A stretch of DNA of 64,000 nucleotides from Legionella wadsworthii DSM 21896 = ATCC 33877 (GCF_000701265.1 NZ_KL370759.1:965631-1029630); one strand, 5' to 3'. Shown: positions 37,197 to 47,901, counted from the first letter of the stretch. Translations and numbers: made by a program. The notes: a model not told the origin generated them from the sequence alone.

Positions 37197-38095
37197 AGCA
37201 AAATTCAATTATTTTTCCATTTTTTGGGAATGAAAAACTGACATTTTCTCTTCAAAGAAAAATGGGCTCTGAATTAGGTAAAATTAAAATTCATCAATTT
37301 CCTGATGAAGAAATTTTAATAGAAATTAAATCTGATGTAAGAAATCGAATTGTTCTCTTAGTTGCAAATTTAGCGCGTCCTAATTCGAAAATACTCCCTC
37401 TGATATTTGCAGCGAAAACAGCACAGTCTCTTGGTGCCGCCAAAATTATTTTATTAGCTCCTTATCTTCCCTATATGCGTCAAGATAAAATATTCAATCC
37501 AGGAGAAGGCATTACTTCCGCATATTTTGCTCAATTAATTTCCTCATCTTTTGACAGATTAATTACTGTTGATCCACACTTACATCGATGGAACCATTTA
37601 AATTCAATTTATACCATACCTTACAAAGTACTCCATGCGTCTAATGACATTGCTTTATGGATTCACAAACATGTTTCCATGCCCCTTCTCATAGGTCCTG
37701 ACTCTGAAAGTGCTCAATGGATTGAAGAAATTGCAAAAAAAACTAAAGCACCGTTTACCATTTTGTTAAAAAATAGGCAGAATGCTGAGCATGTAGAAAT
37801 TTCCCTACCTGAACTAAATCAATACGCTACCAACACACCCGTTCTTATTGATGATATTATTTCTACAGGTGGGACAATGTTAGAAACATTAAAGCATTTA
37901 AATCAAGTAAAAATGGCACCTGCTGTTTGTATTGGAATCCATGGGATTTTTTCTGGGAACGCTTATCAAAAGCTATTAGATTATCATCCTGCTCAGATTA
38001 TTACCTGTAATACGATTCCACATAAATCCAATAAAATTGATATAAGCCAGTTAGTCTTTGATTATTTGCACCAATGGAAAGATATCAATGAATAA
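37193..38095 (+). CDS. ribose-phosphate pyrophosphokinase-like protein
   Basis: A 300-residue PRPP-synthetase fold protein. DPHLHRW at about residue 125 and the PRPP loop VLIDDIISTGGTML near residue 215 are present. The flexible loop reads YLPYMRQDKIFNPGEGIT, closer to archaeal versions than to housekeeping PrsA (RQDRK...). It is probably a second, specialised PRPP enzyme. Coupled by four-base overlap to the upstream phosphorylase and by eight-base overlap to the downstream ATP-cone protein. Confidence 0.85.
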   Translation: MKQNSIIFPFFGNEKLTFSLQRKMGSELGKIKIHQFPDEEILIEIKSDVRNRIVLLVANLARPNSKILPLIFAAKTAQSLGAAKIILLAPYLPYMRQDKIFNPGEGITSAYFAQLISSSFDRLITVDPHLHRWNHLNSIYTIPYKVLHASNDIALWIHKHVSMPLLIGPDSESAQWIEEIAKKTKAPFTILLKNRQNAEHVEISLPELNQYATNTPVLIDDIISTGGTMLETLKHLNQVKMAPAVCIGIHGIFSGNAYQKLLDYHPAQIITCNTIPHKSNKIDISQLVFDYLHQWKDINE

Positions 38096-38927
38096 TAAAT
38101 TCCAACTTAATATTATTAAAGCTTCGGGAGAAAGAGTTCCTTTTGATCCTCAACGTATCTATTTATCTTTAAAAAGAGTTGGAGCAGATGAAACACTGAT
38201 TAACAAAATTATAAGCCAAGTGTCAAAATCTCTTATTGAAGGAATGACAACACATGAGATATACCGTATTGCTTTTAATCTTCTAAGACAGGAATCCAAA
38301 AGTCTTGCTGGAAAGTATCATTTGAAAAGAGCAATCATGCAGCTTGGATTATCAGGATACCCATTCGAAAAATTTGTTGCGGAGATCATGCGCCATCAAG
38401 GTTTTCATGTAAGCACCAATCAATTGATTAAAGGCTACTGCGTCACTCACGAAGTGGATATCGTTGGAGAACGACATAAAGAACATGTTTTTGTTGAGTG
38501 TAAATACCATAACCGCTTAGGTCTCTCTTGTGATGTAAAAATTAGTTTGTATATTAGATCCAGATTTCTTGATATCGAGCAATCATATACTAAAAAACCA
38601 GGGGAAGAACTTAAAGGTTGGCTGGTCACAAATACTCGTTTTACACCTGATGCAATTCAATATGGAGAATGCGCGGGATTATATCTCATAGGTTGGGATT
38701 ATCCACAAAATGGAAGCTTGAAAGAATTGATTGAATTTTCTGGTCTTTATCCAATTACCTGTATAACAAACCTTACAAAGGCCGAGATAGATATTCTACT
38801 GGGACAAAATGTACTCTTGTGCAAGACTGTCAGTGAGGACCCAAATGTTTTGAAAATCTTAAATATTGGAACTGAGCGAAGGAAACACATCCTTAACCAG
38901 GCTCGAAAATTATATAATTTGAAATGA
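38088..38927 (+). CDS. ATP-cone domain fused to Mrr-like endonuclease domain
   Basis: A 279-residue fusion. Residues about 4-88 (VIKASGERVPFDPQRIYLSL-type pattern, short form ASGERVPFDPQRI) form an ATP-cone, as in NrdR and ribonucleotide reductases. Residues about 95-190 carry HEVDIVGE followed by VFVECKYHN, the D...ExK core of Mrr-type PD-(D/E)XK nucleases. The start at 38088 overlaps the upstream stop by eight bases; an earlier ATG at 38058 lies inside that gene. It could sense nucleotide levels and cut DNA or RNA, or the nuclease fold may only bind. I know of no described role. Confidence 0.82.
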   Translation: MNNKFQLNIIKASGERVPFDPQRIYLSLKRVGADETLINKIISQVSKSLIEGMTTHEIYRIAFNLLRQESKSLAGKYHLKRAIMQLGLSGYPFEKFVAEIMRHQGFHVSTNQLIKGYCVTHEVDIVGERHKEHVFVECKYHNRLGLSCDVKISLYIRSRFLDIEQSYTKKPGEELKGWLVTNTRFTPDAIQYGECAGLYLIGWDYPQNGSLKELIEFSGLYPITCITNLTKAEIDILLGQNVLLCKTVSEDPNVLKILNIGTERRKHILNQARKLYNLK

Positions 38928-39050
38928 CTTAAAATAGCCACTTTTTTCAAAATATTATCAGTAAACCAATAATTATTTAATTATGATTCAATGTATTAAT
39001 CAAAGATTTCTCTATACATAACGTGGATTAATAAAAAATAAATTATTGTA

Positions 39051-40451
39051 TTATTTTTTATTTTTTGCTCTTTTTTTAACATGGCTCATTAATCTTCGTT
39101 TCTTATTTACCTGCCGTTGAGATAATTTGGTTTTTTTATTAGCAAAAGGATTTGTACCCCCTTTAAATTCCAATTTTAGAGGTGTTCCCACTAATCCTAA
39201 ATGTTTTATAAACTCATTATTGAGATATCTTTTATAACTATCAGGTAAATCAGCTAACTGATTTCCATGAATGACGATTACAGGAGGATTGTGGCCGCCT
39301 AGATGAGCATACCGCAATTTAATTCTGCGCCCATTGACACATGGAGGTGTGTGTTTCACACTAATGTCTTGTAATAAACGCGTTAATCTTGGGGTTGAAA
39401 AAGATTGGATGGCGGAAGCATAAGCTTCATTGATGTCTTTAAATAAACCACCTACCCCGCTTCCGTGGAGCGCAGATATAAAACGAATTTTTGCAAAATC
39501 TGCAAAATGTAATCTTCTCGACAATTCGCTTTTTACTTTTTCTTTGTGCTCTTCATCCAAACCATCCCATTTATTCACTGCGATCACGAGTGCCTTACCC
39601 GATTCGATAATGAAACCCAGTAAGTTCATGTCTTGATCAGTGATCCCTTCCCTTGCATCTATTAATTGTAAGCATACATTTGATTCTTCAATCGCTTTGA
39701 GTGTCTTAATTACGGAGAATTTTTCAATTTTTTCGTCTATACGGGATTTTCTGCGGACACCAGCCGTATCAACCAAAATATAATGTTGATTGTCTCGAAT
39801 AAATGGAATTTCAATACTGTCCCTAGTCGTTCCAGGCATATCATAAACAACAACTCTTTCTTCACCTAAAATTCGATTGATTAAAGTAGATTTTCCAACA
39901 TTGGGTCGACCAGCAAAGGCAATTTTTATAGCATTATCATCATGCGATTCTTCAACTTGAGGTGGAAACATAGATAAAACATTATCGAGCAATGTTTTAA
40001 TTCCACTTCCATGTGAAGAAGAAATGGAATGAATATCTGTAATTCCTATAGCATGAAATTCAGCACAAGCCACATCATCGTCTAGATCTTCCGTTTTATT
40101 GACTACAAGATGGACTTTTTTCCCCAATTTACGTAAATTTGAAGCTATCTTTTCATCAACTCCAGTCAAACCCGATCGCCCATCTACTAAAAATAGAACC
40201 ACATCCGCTTCGTTGAGGGCTATCTCTGATTGTTTGGACATTAAATTATCAACAGCAATATCATCGACGCCGATACCACCAGTATCTACCACAATATAGT
40301 TTTTATCGTGATGTACCGCTTGGCCATATTGTCTATCGCGAGTTAACCCAGGAAAATCAGCAACAAGGGCATCTTGTGTCTTTGTTAATCGATTAAATAA
40401 AGTAGATTTGCCTACATTAGGACGCCCTACAAGTGCAATCACTGGAACCAT
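39051..40451 (-). CDS. der: ribosome biogenesis GTPase Der
   Basis: A 466-residue essential GTPase with two tandem G domains for 50S subunit assembly. P-loops [14 protein letters not shown] (residues 8-21) and [14 protein letters not shown] (near 181) each have DTGG/DTAG switch motifs and NKTE/NKWD specificity motifs. The KH-like domain follows, then a basic tail. It is three bases after bamB on the same strand, part of the standard yfgM-bamB-der order. Confidence 0.97.
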   Translation of the reverse strand: MVPVIALVGRPNVGKSTLFNRLTKTQDALVADFPGLTRDRQYGQAVHHDKNYIVVDTGGIGVDDIAVDNLMSKQSEIALNEADVVLFLVDGRSGLTGVDEKIASNLRKLGKKVHLVVNKTEDLDDDVACAEFHAIGITDIHSISSSHGSGIKTLLDNVLSMFPPQVEESHDDNAIKIAFAGRPNVGKSTLINRILGEERVVVYDMPGTTRDSIEIPFIRDNQHYILVDTAGVRRKSRIDEKIEKFSVIKTLKAIEESNVCLQLIDAREGITDQDMNLLGFIIESGKALVIAVNKWDGLDEEHKEKVKSELSRRLHFADFAKIRFISALHGSGVGGLFKDINEAYASAIQSFSTPRLTRLLQDISVKHTPPCVNGRRIKLRYAHLGGHNPPVIVIHGNQLADLPDSYKRYLNNEFIKHLGLVGTPLKLEFKGGTNPFANKKTKLSQRQVNKKRRLMSHVKKRAKNKK

Positions 40452-40453
40452 TA

Positions 40454-41608
40454 TTAACTCACCGATAATTGATTAAGCGTTCCATTGTCTGTTAATACAT
40501 ATAACTTCCTTCCTGTCACACTAGGAGAAATACTAACACCGCCTGAAACTTTTGAACGGGCGATAATCTCACCAGTTTGAGCATCTATAAAATGTAAATA
40601 GCCAGTTTTATCGCCAACTACTAAATCATTTTTTACGAAAGCAGGTTCCGTTAATATTCTTGCTTTTAATCCAGTTTGTTTCCAATTGACCTGGCCATTA
40701 CGTTTATCAATAGACCATACAACATCATTACTATCAGTAACATACAAATTATTTCCTTTAAGGACCATATTTTTGTAAACAGAGCTGGGTTTTTTCCAAA
40801 TAAACTGGCCATCGGTTAAAGACATTGCACCGATGTAACCTTGGTAACTTGCTAAATAAACGATATTATTTTCCACAATCGGATCTGCATCTATATCAAC
40901 TAATCTTTCGACGTCACTTGGACCTGATGCATAAGCAATACTACGTTGCCACATTACCCGACCAGTTTTTGCATCAAAGGCATCCAGTTTTCCATCCGAG
41001 AAACCAATCAAAATCAGATTACCCATAGCAATAGGAGAAGAACTGGCTTTCAAGATTAAACTGGGTGAACCATGCTCTGCCATCCATATTTGTTTCCCAT
41101 CTGCTGCATTAAATGCATATACTCTACCGTCGATTGTCTTTACGATTACCTTTCCAGCTAGAATAGCAGGTGGTGATAAAATTTCTCCGGTCACTTTAGC
41201 TTGCCATAATTTGCTACCGTTATTTCCATTAAGTACAACTAATGAAGAGTTGTTGGTACCCACAGCAATATAGCCACCCGATACAACAGGTCCACTGACT
41301 AAACCATGTTTTAAGGGTGTCGACCATTTGATATGCCCATCATGCTTATGTATGGCTTGAACTAACCCGCTAACATCTGCAGTATAGATAACTCCTTTTT
41401 GCACGACAGGTTTCAGTCTTAAATATTCTTTATTTTTTGATGACTTACCTGCAGTTGCAGTCCAGTTCTGCTCTACTTTTATTTTATCACTAATTTGCTT
41501 GAGTTCTTTTGGCTTGGGGGTGTTATCTTTGCCCAACATGTAATCATCAAGCTTGGAACATCCCTGAATTAAGACACAGAAAATTAAAAAAAATAATTTC
41601 ACTTTCAT
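40454..41608 (-). CDS. bamB: outer membrane protein assembly lipoprotein BamB
   Basis: A 384-residue beta-propeller lipoprotein of the BAM complex that inserts outer-membrane proteins. A lipobox LIQGC ends the signal peptide at residue 16-17. Repeated WxA/W-type PQQ-like blades such as [17 protein letters not shown] and [14 protein letters not shown] run through the mature part. Length matches the family. It lies between yfgM and der on one strand. Confidence 0.95.
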   Translation of the reverse strand: MKVKLFFLIFCVLIQGCSKLDDYMLGKDNTPKPKELKQISDKIKVEQNWTATAGKSSKNKEYLRLKPVVQKGVIYTADVSGLVQAIHKHDGHIKWSTPLKHGLVSGPVVSGGYIAVGTNNSSLVVLNGNNGSKLWQAKVTGEILSPPAILAGKVIVKTIDGRVYAFNAADGKQIWMAEHGSPSLILKASSSPIAMGNLILIGFSDGKLDAFDAKTGRVMWQRSIAYASGPSDVERLVDIDADPIVENNIVYLASYQGYIGAMSLTDGQFIWKKPSSVYKNMVLKGNNLYVTDSNDVVWSIDKRNGQVNWKQTGLKARILTEPAFVKNDLVVGDKTGYLHFIDAQTGEIIARSKVSGGVSISPSVTGRKLYVLTDNGTLNQLSVS

Positions 41609-41702
41609 GAAAATTAAACCTCAATTGTTACTAAATATAAATAAAATTCTCTAACCAAAATATATTGAAAAACATAAAATAATTAGTCCTTAAGATACCC
41701 TA

Positions 41703-42377
41703 TCAAGCAGACTCTACCTTTTTACTTCCAGAGATCATAGAATGTGATTTACTCGCTATCTGATTGGTTTTCATTTCTAAAAATAGATTACCCATTCCGT
41801 TATTTTTTACTTCATCTAAAGCCATTTTATAAGAATTCATCGCTTCTTCATATTGACCGGTGGCTCCATAGATATCCCCTTTTAGTTCATTGATGACTGG
41901 TAAATAAGTATCATCATCAATACTCCCGAGTTCTTTAAGGGCATTGGTATACGATTTTTCTGCCGCAAGAATACGTGCCAAACGAATTTTTGCAATTTGT
42001 TTTAAAGCGGGCATTTTACTATTTGTGGCAACCGATTTTAGCTCTTCTGTAGCTTTATCTAATTTATTTTTGGATACATGGATTTTAGCCAAAGTCATAT
42101 GCGCTGCATCTGCATAAACAGTACGATTGTGTTGATTGATTAATTCATTGGCATAGGCTCTTACCGCTTTATTGTTGTGGTTTGAAAGAGCCACCATCAT
42201 TTGCTCGAAAGCAACGGAAGCCTGTTGTGTCACTTTCTCTTGGTGCCAATGCAAATAACGATATCCTGCAATACTAAAGAGGATAATAGACAGTATCACA
42301 GTAACAATATTGCCATACTGTTTCCACCATTTTTTTATCGATTCAAGCTGTTCCTCTTCAGTCATATAAGTTGACAT
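41703..42377 (-). CDS. yfgM: YfgM-type TPR periplasmic chaperone-associated protein
   Basis: A 224-residue protein with a cytoplasmic N-terminus, one membrane helix (about residues 22-42) and a periplasmic TPR domain. The N-terminal YMTEEEQLESIKKWWKQYG is typical of the family, which associates with SecYEG and periplasmic chaperones. Between hisS and bamB as in E. coli. Confidence 0.88.
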   Translation of the reverse strand: MSTYMTEEEQLESIKKWWKQYGNIVTVILSIILFSIAGYRYLHWHQEKVTQQASVAFEQMMVALSNHNNKAVRAYANELINQHNRTVYADAAHMTLAKIHVSKNKLDKATEELKSVATNSKMPALKQIAKIRLARILAAEKSYTNALKELGSIDDDTYLPVINELKGDIYGATGQYEEAMNSYKMALDEVKNNGMGNLFLEMKTNQIASKSHSMISGSKKVESA

Positions 42378-42392
42378 AACATTCTCCTACAC

Positions 42393-43670
42393 TCATTCCA
42401 AAAAATTTTTCAAGGTCTGATTAATCTGATCCTGATTCACTGTGATTTGTTCCATTTCGCTGCGTAAGTCTTTAATACTAATTTGATCATGAGCCATTTC
42501 ATCTTCGCCCAATATTAAAGCGAAGCGTGCTCCGCTTTTATCTGCTTTTTTAAATTGGCTTTTAAAACTACCGCCAGCAGTATTTACCAGTACGTCGATA
42601 TGCGGATAGGCATTTCGTATCCCTTCAGATATGCCGAGAGCCTTCATCATGGCTTCATCATTAATCGCAATTATGAAAATTGTATTTTTTCTACTTTCTT
42701 GTTTCAGAAGATCTAGCGTTTCCAAAAGCAGATATATCCTTTCGATACCTAAAGCAAACCCCACTGCAGGAGTTGGGTTGCCTCCCAATTGTTCGACTAG
42801 AATATCGTACCGTCCTCCAGCACAAACAGTTGCTTGGCTGCCTAATTTATCAGTTACCCATTCAAATACAGTATGTCCATAGTAATCAAGACCCCTTACC
42901 AAAACGGGGTTAATGACATATGGAACTTGCAATGAATCTAAACCTTTGCAAAATAATTCAAAATGTGAACGGCTTTTTTCTTCTAGAACATCAAGTAACT
43001 TGGGTGCATTGGCCAATAATTGTTGCATGTCCGGGTTTTTACTATCTAAAACACGTAAGGGGTTTCTAGTTAGCCTGCGTTTGCTGTCTTCGTCCAATTG
43101 ACTTTCATGATCCATTAGATACTCTACCAGAATCTTTCTATAACGCTGCCGCTCTGACATTTCTCCTAAAGTATTTATTTGTAATTGAACAAAATCTGCA
43201 AATCCTAATTGTTCCCAAAATTTACGGCATATAGAAATTAACTCCAACTCAATCATGGCACCAGACATTCCAAATGCCTCCACCCCTAATTGATTGAATT
43301 GTCGATATCGCCCCTTCTGAGGCCTTTCATGTCGAAACATTGGTCCCATGTACCACAATTTTTGCTGTTGATTATGTAAGAGCCCATTTTGCAAGCATGC
43401 TCGAACGCATCCCGCTGTACCTTCCGGCCTTAAAGTGATGCTGTCACCATTCAAATCATTGAAAGTGTACATTTCTTTTTCCACGATATCGGTAACTTCG
43501 CCTATTGTTCGCTTAAAAAGTTGGGTACTCTCAATTAGAGGGAAACGTATTTCCTGATAGCCATAACAAGTTAATATATTAATGAAAGTCTTCTCGATAA
43601 AACGCCATATTGCCGTTGTATCCGGCAATATATCATTCATTCCTCGTATTGCTTGAATTCTCTCAGTCAC
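42393..43670 (-). CDS. hisS: histidine-tRNA ligase
   Basis: A 425-residue class II synthetase. Motif 2 includes LRPEGTAGCVRAC and RHERPQKGRYRQFNQ, and the histidine-specific motif LVRGLDYYGHTVFEW is present. The C-terminal anticodon domain starts around residue 330. Its start overlaps the end of the HTH/RodZ-like gene by eight bases. Confidence 0.97.
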   Translation of the reverse strand: MTERIQAIRGMNDILPDTTAIWRFIEKTFINILTCYGYQEIRFPLIESTQLFKRTIGEVTDIVEKEMYTFNDLNGDSITLRPEGTAGCVRACLQNGLLHNQQQKLWYMGPMFRHERPQKGRYRQFNQLGVEAFGMSGAMIELELISICRKFWEQLGFADFVQLQINTLGEMSERQRYRKILVEYLMDHESQLDEDSKRRLTRNPLRVLDSKNPDMQQLLANAPKLLDVLEEKSRSHFELFCKGLDSLQVPYVINPVLVRGLDYYGHTVFEWVTDKLGSQATVCAGGRYDILVEQLGGNPTPAVGFALGIERIYLLLETLDLLKQESRKNTIFIIAINDEAMMKALGISEGIRNAYPHIDVLVNTAGGSFKSQFKKADKSGARFALILGEDEMAHDQISIKDLRSEMEQITVNQDQINQTLKNFLE

Positions 43671-44247
43671 CTACTTTCTCCAAAGGTGACATTTCTGGTT
43701 TCGGATTTAATAATGATTGCATTTTTGATATATCCGTCAGTTTGAGCTCTTTTGTTTCAATTGATGCTGGTGTTTGGTTTAAAGACAAATCAACCGGAGC
43801 TTTTTTGGTGGTAAATACCTGCTGCATGTCTCGATTTTTTTGCCACCATACACCCACAGCCACAATAACGCCTAAGGCAAACAAAATGGTAAACCAGCGA
43901 ATGATATGCTCTGCTTTGTGAGATTCACGCTTACTTTGTTGCCATAATAAAGCACGATCCGACTTCTTCTCAACAACAAATTGTTCGTTGAATATAGCTA
44001 AATAAGGCTCGGGGGAAGTACCTAATAATTTTGCATAAGCGCGCAAATATCCTTTTACAAATACTGGTTCAGGCAATAAATGAAATTCATTATTTTCGAT
44101 TAATTCAATAATCCGTGCCCGTAAATGTAATTTATTGGCAACATACTCCACTGTATACCCTTTTTGTTGGCGTATATTGGCAAGTTGTTCGCCTGGATTA
44201 TTATCGTTTTCCGCAGTAATCTCATCCAGTGTGGTTGTTGTATTCAT
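43663..44247 (-). CDS. rodZ: RodZ-like helix-turn-helix membrane protein
   Basis: A 194-residue protein with an N-terminal HTH (GEQLANIRQQKGYTVEYVA...), a basic linker and one membrane helix near residues 115-135 followed by a short periplasmic part. It is much shorter than E. coli RodZ (337), lacking the C-terminal beta domain, but the gene order pilF-rodZ-hisS supports the name. RodZ links MreB to the membrane in cell shape control. Confidence 0.8.
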   Translation of the reverse strand: MNTTTTLDEITAENDNNPGEQLANIRQQKGYTVEYVANKLHLRARIIELIENNEFHLLPEPVFVKGYLRAYAKLLGTSPEPYLAIFNEQFVVEKKSDRALLWQQSKRESHKAEHIIRWFTILFALGVIVAVGVWWQKNRDMQQVFTTKKAPVDLSLNQTPASIETKELKLTDISKMQSLLNPKPEMSPLEKVGD

Positions 44248-45010
44248 TATTTACTCCACTATTATCGACATTGGAATTCAAATTATTGATGCTTTGTTCA
44301 TATTCTGCAGCCAAGGTGTTTTGTCCCACTTTAACTGATATATCCTTGGCTAAAGATAACAATATTTTGTCATTTATAATTAAATCAGAGTGCTTTTGTA
44401 ATAATGCAAAAGCTTCTGAATCATGACCGTTCTTGGTTTCAAGTTTTAATAACTCATAAAAAGAAACTCTTCGCGATGGGTCTTGATTTAATGCTTTCGA
44501 TAAATATACCTTAGCCTTTTCTTCATCAGGAACGGATAGAGCACAAAGCCCCGCATTTTCGTAAGCTCCAGCAGTATGCACATATTTTATATCATTTACG
44601 GCTTTTAAAAAGTAATTCTCCGCTTTTTTATATTGGCCTCGACGACATAAGAATGCACCATAGTTGTTAAGTTGTGCCCCGCCATTTTTTGCCAGAGACA
44701 ATGCCTTCAAATAGTGCTTTTCTGCCTGATCTAATTCATTTGTTTGTTCAAAATAATATGCCATCGCCGAATTTACATCAGGCGAATTAGGTTCTTGCTC
44801 TAGAGCTGTTATGAGCTTCTTTTTTGCTCGTGGCCTATCCCCTTGCTTTAAATAGCCTAGACCTAATTGAACATTATAAGATGCAGCTTTACTCAAATCA
44901 GCTTTTTTAAAATTTTGTTTTTCGCTTTTTTCACTATGAACACATGCCTGCAAAAACAGACAGGTCATAACAAATAAGAAATAAAACTTTTTCAACACTA
45001 TATTCCACAC
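44222..45010 (-). CDS. pilF: type IV pilus assembly lipoprotein PilF/PilW
   Basis: A 262-residue TPR lipoprotein that assists secretin PilQ multimerisation in the outer membrane. Signal peptide with lipobox LFLQAC at about residues 18-23. Six TPR-like units, for example QLGLGYLKQGDRPRAKKKL and LNNYGAFLCRRGQYKKAE. It overlaps the rodZ start by 26 bases. Gene order matches other gammaproteobacteria. Confidence 0.92.
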   Translation of the reverse strand: MWNIVLKKFYFLFVMTCLFLQACVHSEKSEKQNFKKADLSKAASYNVQLGLGYLKQGDRPRAKKKLITALEQEPNSPDVNSAMAYYFEQTNELDQAEKHYLKALSLAKNGGAQLNNYGAFLCRRGQYKKAENYFLKAVNDIKYVHTAGAYENAGLCALSVPDEEKAKVYLSKALNQDPSRRVSFYELLKLETKNGHDSEAFALLQKHSDLIINDKILLSLAKDISVKVGQNTLAAEYEQSINNLNSNVDNSGVNNEYNNHTG

Positions 45011-45115
45011 AAAGGTTAGAAATGATTGCGCATTATAACCGCTTACAACTAAATTAAAAATGATTTGTCATAAATAATCATTTTATTAATTATCAAACGA
45101 CTAAGCCTGCTCATG

Positions 45116-45143
45116 TGAATCGTATGAGTCAAATCACGATTCA
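45116..45143. repeat. inverted repeat between rlmN and pilF
   Basis: Arms TGAATCGT and ACGATTCA around 12 bases in the 158-base gap upstream of pilF and after the rlmN stop. No T-run, so a regulatory site is as likely as a terminator. Confidence 0.4.
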
Positions 45144-45168
45144 ACCTATTCGCGTGATAAAATCTAGC

Positions 45169-46305
45169 CTATTCATTATTCTGCGTCTGGTGCTCTTGCT
45201 TTGTTTTGGAAATAAAATGTAATTTTTGCCATCTTTGAGATCGACTTGTTTTGTCTTTAACTTCTCCAGCTAATTGTCCGCATGCTGCATCAATGTCATC
45301 ACCTCGTGTTTTTCGTGTTATGGTATTGATGCCGTGGGCTATTAATTTATCTCGAAATGCATCTATTGCTTCCTGAGAAGAGCGCTCATATTGTGTCATT
45401 GGAAAAGGATTGAAAGGTATTAAATTGACCTTAGAAGGCACATTTCGTAATAACTTTATCAATTGATTTGCATGTTCTGGTTGGTCATTAACTCCCTTGA
45501 GCATCACATACTCAAAAGTTACCTTTCTTCGGGGCTCATCTTTGAAATAAGTTTTGCATAAAGCCATTAATTGCGCCAAAGGATATTTCTTATTGATAGG
45601 GACAAGTTCATTTCTTAATTCGTCATTGGGGGCATGCAATGAAACCGCCAAAGCAACCGGGCTTACTTGTCTTAAGCGTTCCAAATCAGGTAAAACCCCT
45701 GAAGTACTTAACGTGACACGTCGTTTTGATAATCCATAAGCGAAGTCATCCATCATAATACTCATTGCTGATACAACATTATCAAAATTTAGTAAGGGTT
45801 CCCCCATGCCCATCATCACTACATTGGTAACTTTTTTATCATGCACCCCTTGTAGTTGTGATAATTCACGAACAGCAAGCCATACCTGACCTATAATTTC
45901 TGCAGTAGTCAAATTTCGGTTAAATCCCTGCTTCGCTGTAGAACAAAAAGAACAATTTAAAGCACATCCAACTTGGGAAGAAACGCATAAAGTGCCGCGA
46001 TTACTTTCTGGAATAAATACTGTTTCGATGCAATTGCCACAATTCAATTTCAAAAGCCATTTATGGGTCCCATCATTAGATTTTTGACATGCGACAATTT
46101 CGGGCAATTGAACAAACGAAAGTTGTGTCAATTTTTCTCTGAACGCCTTACTCAAATTAGTCATTTTTGTGAAATCAGTTAAACCTGCTTGATGGATCCA
46201 TTGGATTATCTGCTGAGCTCGATAGGGTTTCTCACCCCAGCTATCGAGAAGATCTCTCATTTGTTGATAATTGTAATCAAGCAAATTGACTTTATGTAAC
46301 GTCAT
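45169..46305 (-). CDS. rlmN: 23S rRNA/tRNA adenine-2 methyltransferase RlmN
   Basis: A 378-residue radical SAM enzyme methylating A2503 of 23S rRNA and A37 of some tRNAs. The cluster motif CALNCSFC (CxxxCxxC) is at about residue 112-119, with GMGEPLLN further on. The second methyl-carrying cysteine is in [13 protein letters not shown]. Upstream of pilF and downstream of ndk as in relatives. Confidence 0.96.
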   Translation of the reverse strand: MTLHKVNLLDYNYQQMRDLLDSWGEKPYRAQQIIQWIHQAGLTDFTKMTNLSKAFREKLTQLSFVQLPEIVACQKSNDGTHKWLLKLNCGNCIETVFIPESNRGTLCVSSQVGCALNCSFCSTAKQGFNRNLTTAEIIGQVWLAVRELSQLQGVHDKKVTNVVMMGMGEPLLNFDNVVSAMSIMMDDFAYGLSKRRVTLSTSGVLPDLERLRQVSPVALAVSLHAPNDELRNELVPINKKYPLAQLMALCKTYFKDEPRRKVTFEYVMLKGVNDQPEHANQLIKLLRNVPSKVNLIPFNPFPMTQYERSSQEAIDAFRDKLIAHGINTITRKTRGDDIDAACGQLAGEVKDKTSRSQRWQKLHFISKTKQEHQTQNNE

Positions 46306-46360
46306 TTTTACTCCAGACTTTAATGACTAACCAAGAAAGAAAACATAGGCAGGACTGGGA

Positions 46361-46406
46361 GTGCAACGAAAACCTGGATATTGATTCTATTCTTGTCTCG
46401 TTGCAC
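46361..46406. repeat. long-loop inverted repeat between rlmN and ndk
   Basis: Arms GTGCAACGA (46361-46369) and TCGTTGCAC (46398-46406), nine exact pairs around a 28-base loop, in the 144-base gap between ndk and rlmN. No U-tract follows. It could be an RNA element or a protein site. Confidence 0.45.
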
Positions 46407-46449
46407 CAATCAGTGAAAAACTAGAAACTACTTAGCCTAAATACATATC

Positions 46450-46878
46450 TTATCTTTCACAAATCTCGTGTGGTTCAAAGAAAAATGCGATCTCTCGAGC
46501 TGCATTCTCAAGACTATCGGAACCATGGACTGCATTGGCATCAATGCTGTCAGCAAAATCTGCGCGTATTGTCCCAGGAGCAGCTTCTTTAGGGTTTGTT
46601 GCACCCATAATCTCTCTATTTTTACTCACCGCATTGTCGCCTTGTAACGCCTGAACCATTACAGGACCCGAAATCATAAAATCGACTAAATCTTTAAAAA
46701 AAGGACGTGCTCTATGAATATCATAAAAATTTTCTGCTTGTTCCCGTGAAAGTTGCATCATTTTAGCAGCAACAATTTTAAGGCCTGCATTTTCAAAACG
46801 AGTATATATTTGACCTATAACAGATTTAGCCACTGCGTCAGGTTTAATAATTGACAATGTTGTTTCTTTTGCCATCAT
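46450..46878 (-). CDS. ndk: nucleoside diphosphate kinase
   Basis: A 142-residue enzyme equalising nucleoside triphosphate pools. Starts [12 protein letters not shown], and the phosphohistidine lies in NAVHGSDS near residue 117. Normal length. Monocistronic or first of the ndk-rlmN run; a GGAGT-like site precedes the ATG. Confidence 0.97.
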   Translation of the reverse strand: MMAKETTLSIIKPDAVAKSVIGQIYTRFENAGLKIVAAKMMQLSREQAENFYDIHRARPFFKDLVDFMISGPVMVQALQGDNAVSKNREIMGATNPKEAAPGTIRADFADSIDANAVHGSDSLENAAREIAFFFEPHEICER

Positions 46879-47022
46879 TGGACTCCATAGGGGGTTAGTT
46901 AAAGTGCAATATTATACACGAAATGCCAAATATATGGCTAATCTAATTTCATCTTTATTTAGAGAAACATCCTAGGCTAATAGATCTAGGATCCTTTTAG
47001 TTGGAATTACATCATTAAAGGA

Positions 47023-47901
47023 TCACAAGGCTCCAATACTTTTGTCAAAATGCAATGGCTCTCTATTAATGGCATCTTGTTCTGGATCAATCTTGTACTC
47101 AGGTAATGATTTCATGAGTTCCACAACGCGAAGAATGGTTTCAAAGAATAGATTTCGATAAGAGTTTGCCGATCGGCTTATTTCTTCTGCTTGCGAAACA
47201 AAATCATTTATTTGATCATCTAAGTCCATGTCAATCATCAGAATTTCATCTATATCCATTAACATTTTTTCTTTTAAATCTTCTGTTAATGAGGATTTAA
47301 GAACATCATTCATTTTTTCGATAAAAACAGACTTATTTTGTTGTACTTCTATCATATTACAATGAATTAATGCATGATTGATTGCTTGGCGAATTTTACT
47401 TTTTTTCGCATCAAAACCCGAACTCTTGAATGATTTTCTTAAAGCAGTAATTGTTTTTTCCATCTCTTTATTAAATATGGCAGTTATTTTTATTAAAATA
47501 GACTGACTGGTCGCAATGATATAATCATGACCACCTTGAATCTTATGGAATTCATCCCCCACAGTAACCAATTTCTGTCGTTCATTTTCTATCAACTCTC
47601 GTGTTGCAGCTCCTTGTGCCTCTTCTCCTTTAGAATTCTCACCTGACAGAAGGTAATCAATAAACAATTTTTGTACATAAACATGATAATCATTGGCTTG
47701 TTGTAAAATGATACCGTTCAATACACTTTTTAGTGGAACTCGAATCAAACGATGATAAAAACTAGTGGTGCTTTTTATCGCTTCGATTAATTCTCCTTGC
47801 GCAAGAATAATTTTGTAGGTGCCTAATATACGTTCTGCGGTTATTATGCCGTAAGTAGAAAACCATTGGCCTAATTCAATATTTGTATCTTCCCCGTTCA
47901 T
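47023..47901 (-). CDS. hypothetical protein, possible effector
   Basis: A 292-residue, mainly helical soluble protein with no signal peptide. It contains no motif I can assign. Long helices with charged heptads run around residues 95-175 and 190-260. The C-terminus is acidic then hydrophobic (DPEQDAINREPLHFDKSIGAL), compatible with a Dot/Icm signal but not proof. Divergent from miaE and with its own 140-base upstream gap to ndk. Confidence 0.65.
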   Translation of the reverse strand: MNGEDTNIELGQWFSTYGIITAERILGTYKIILAQGELIEAIKSTTSFYHRLIRVPLKSVLNGIILQQANDYHVYVQKLFIDYLLSGENSKGEEAQGAATRELIENERQKLVTVGDEFHKIQGGHDYIIATSQSILIKITAIFNKEMEKTITALRKSFKSSGFDAKKSKIRQAINHALIHCNMIEVQQNKSVFIEKMNDVLKSSLTEDLKEKMLMDIDEILMIDMDLDDQINDFVSQAEEISRSANSYRNLFFETILRVVELMKSLPEYKIDPEQDAINREPLHFDKSIGAL

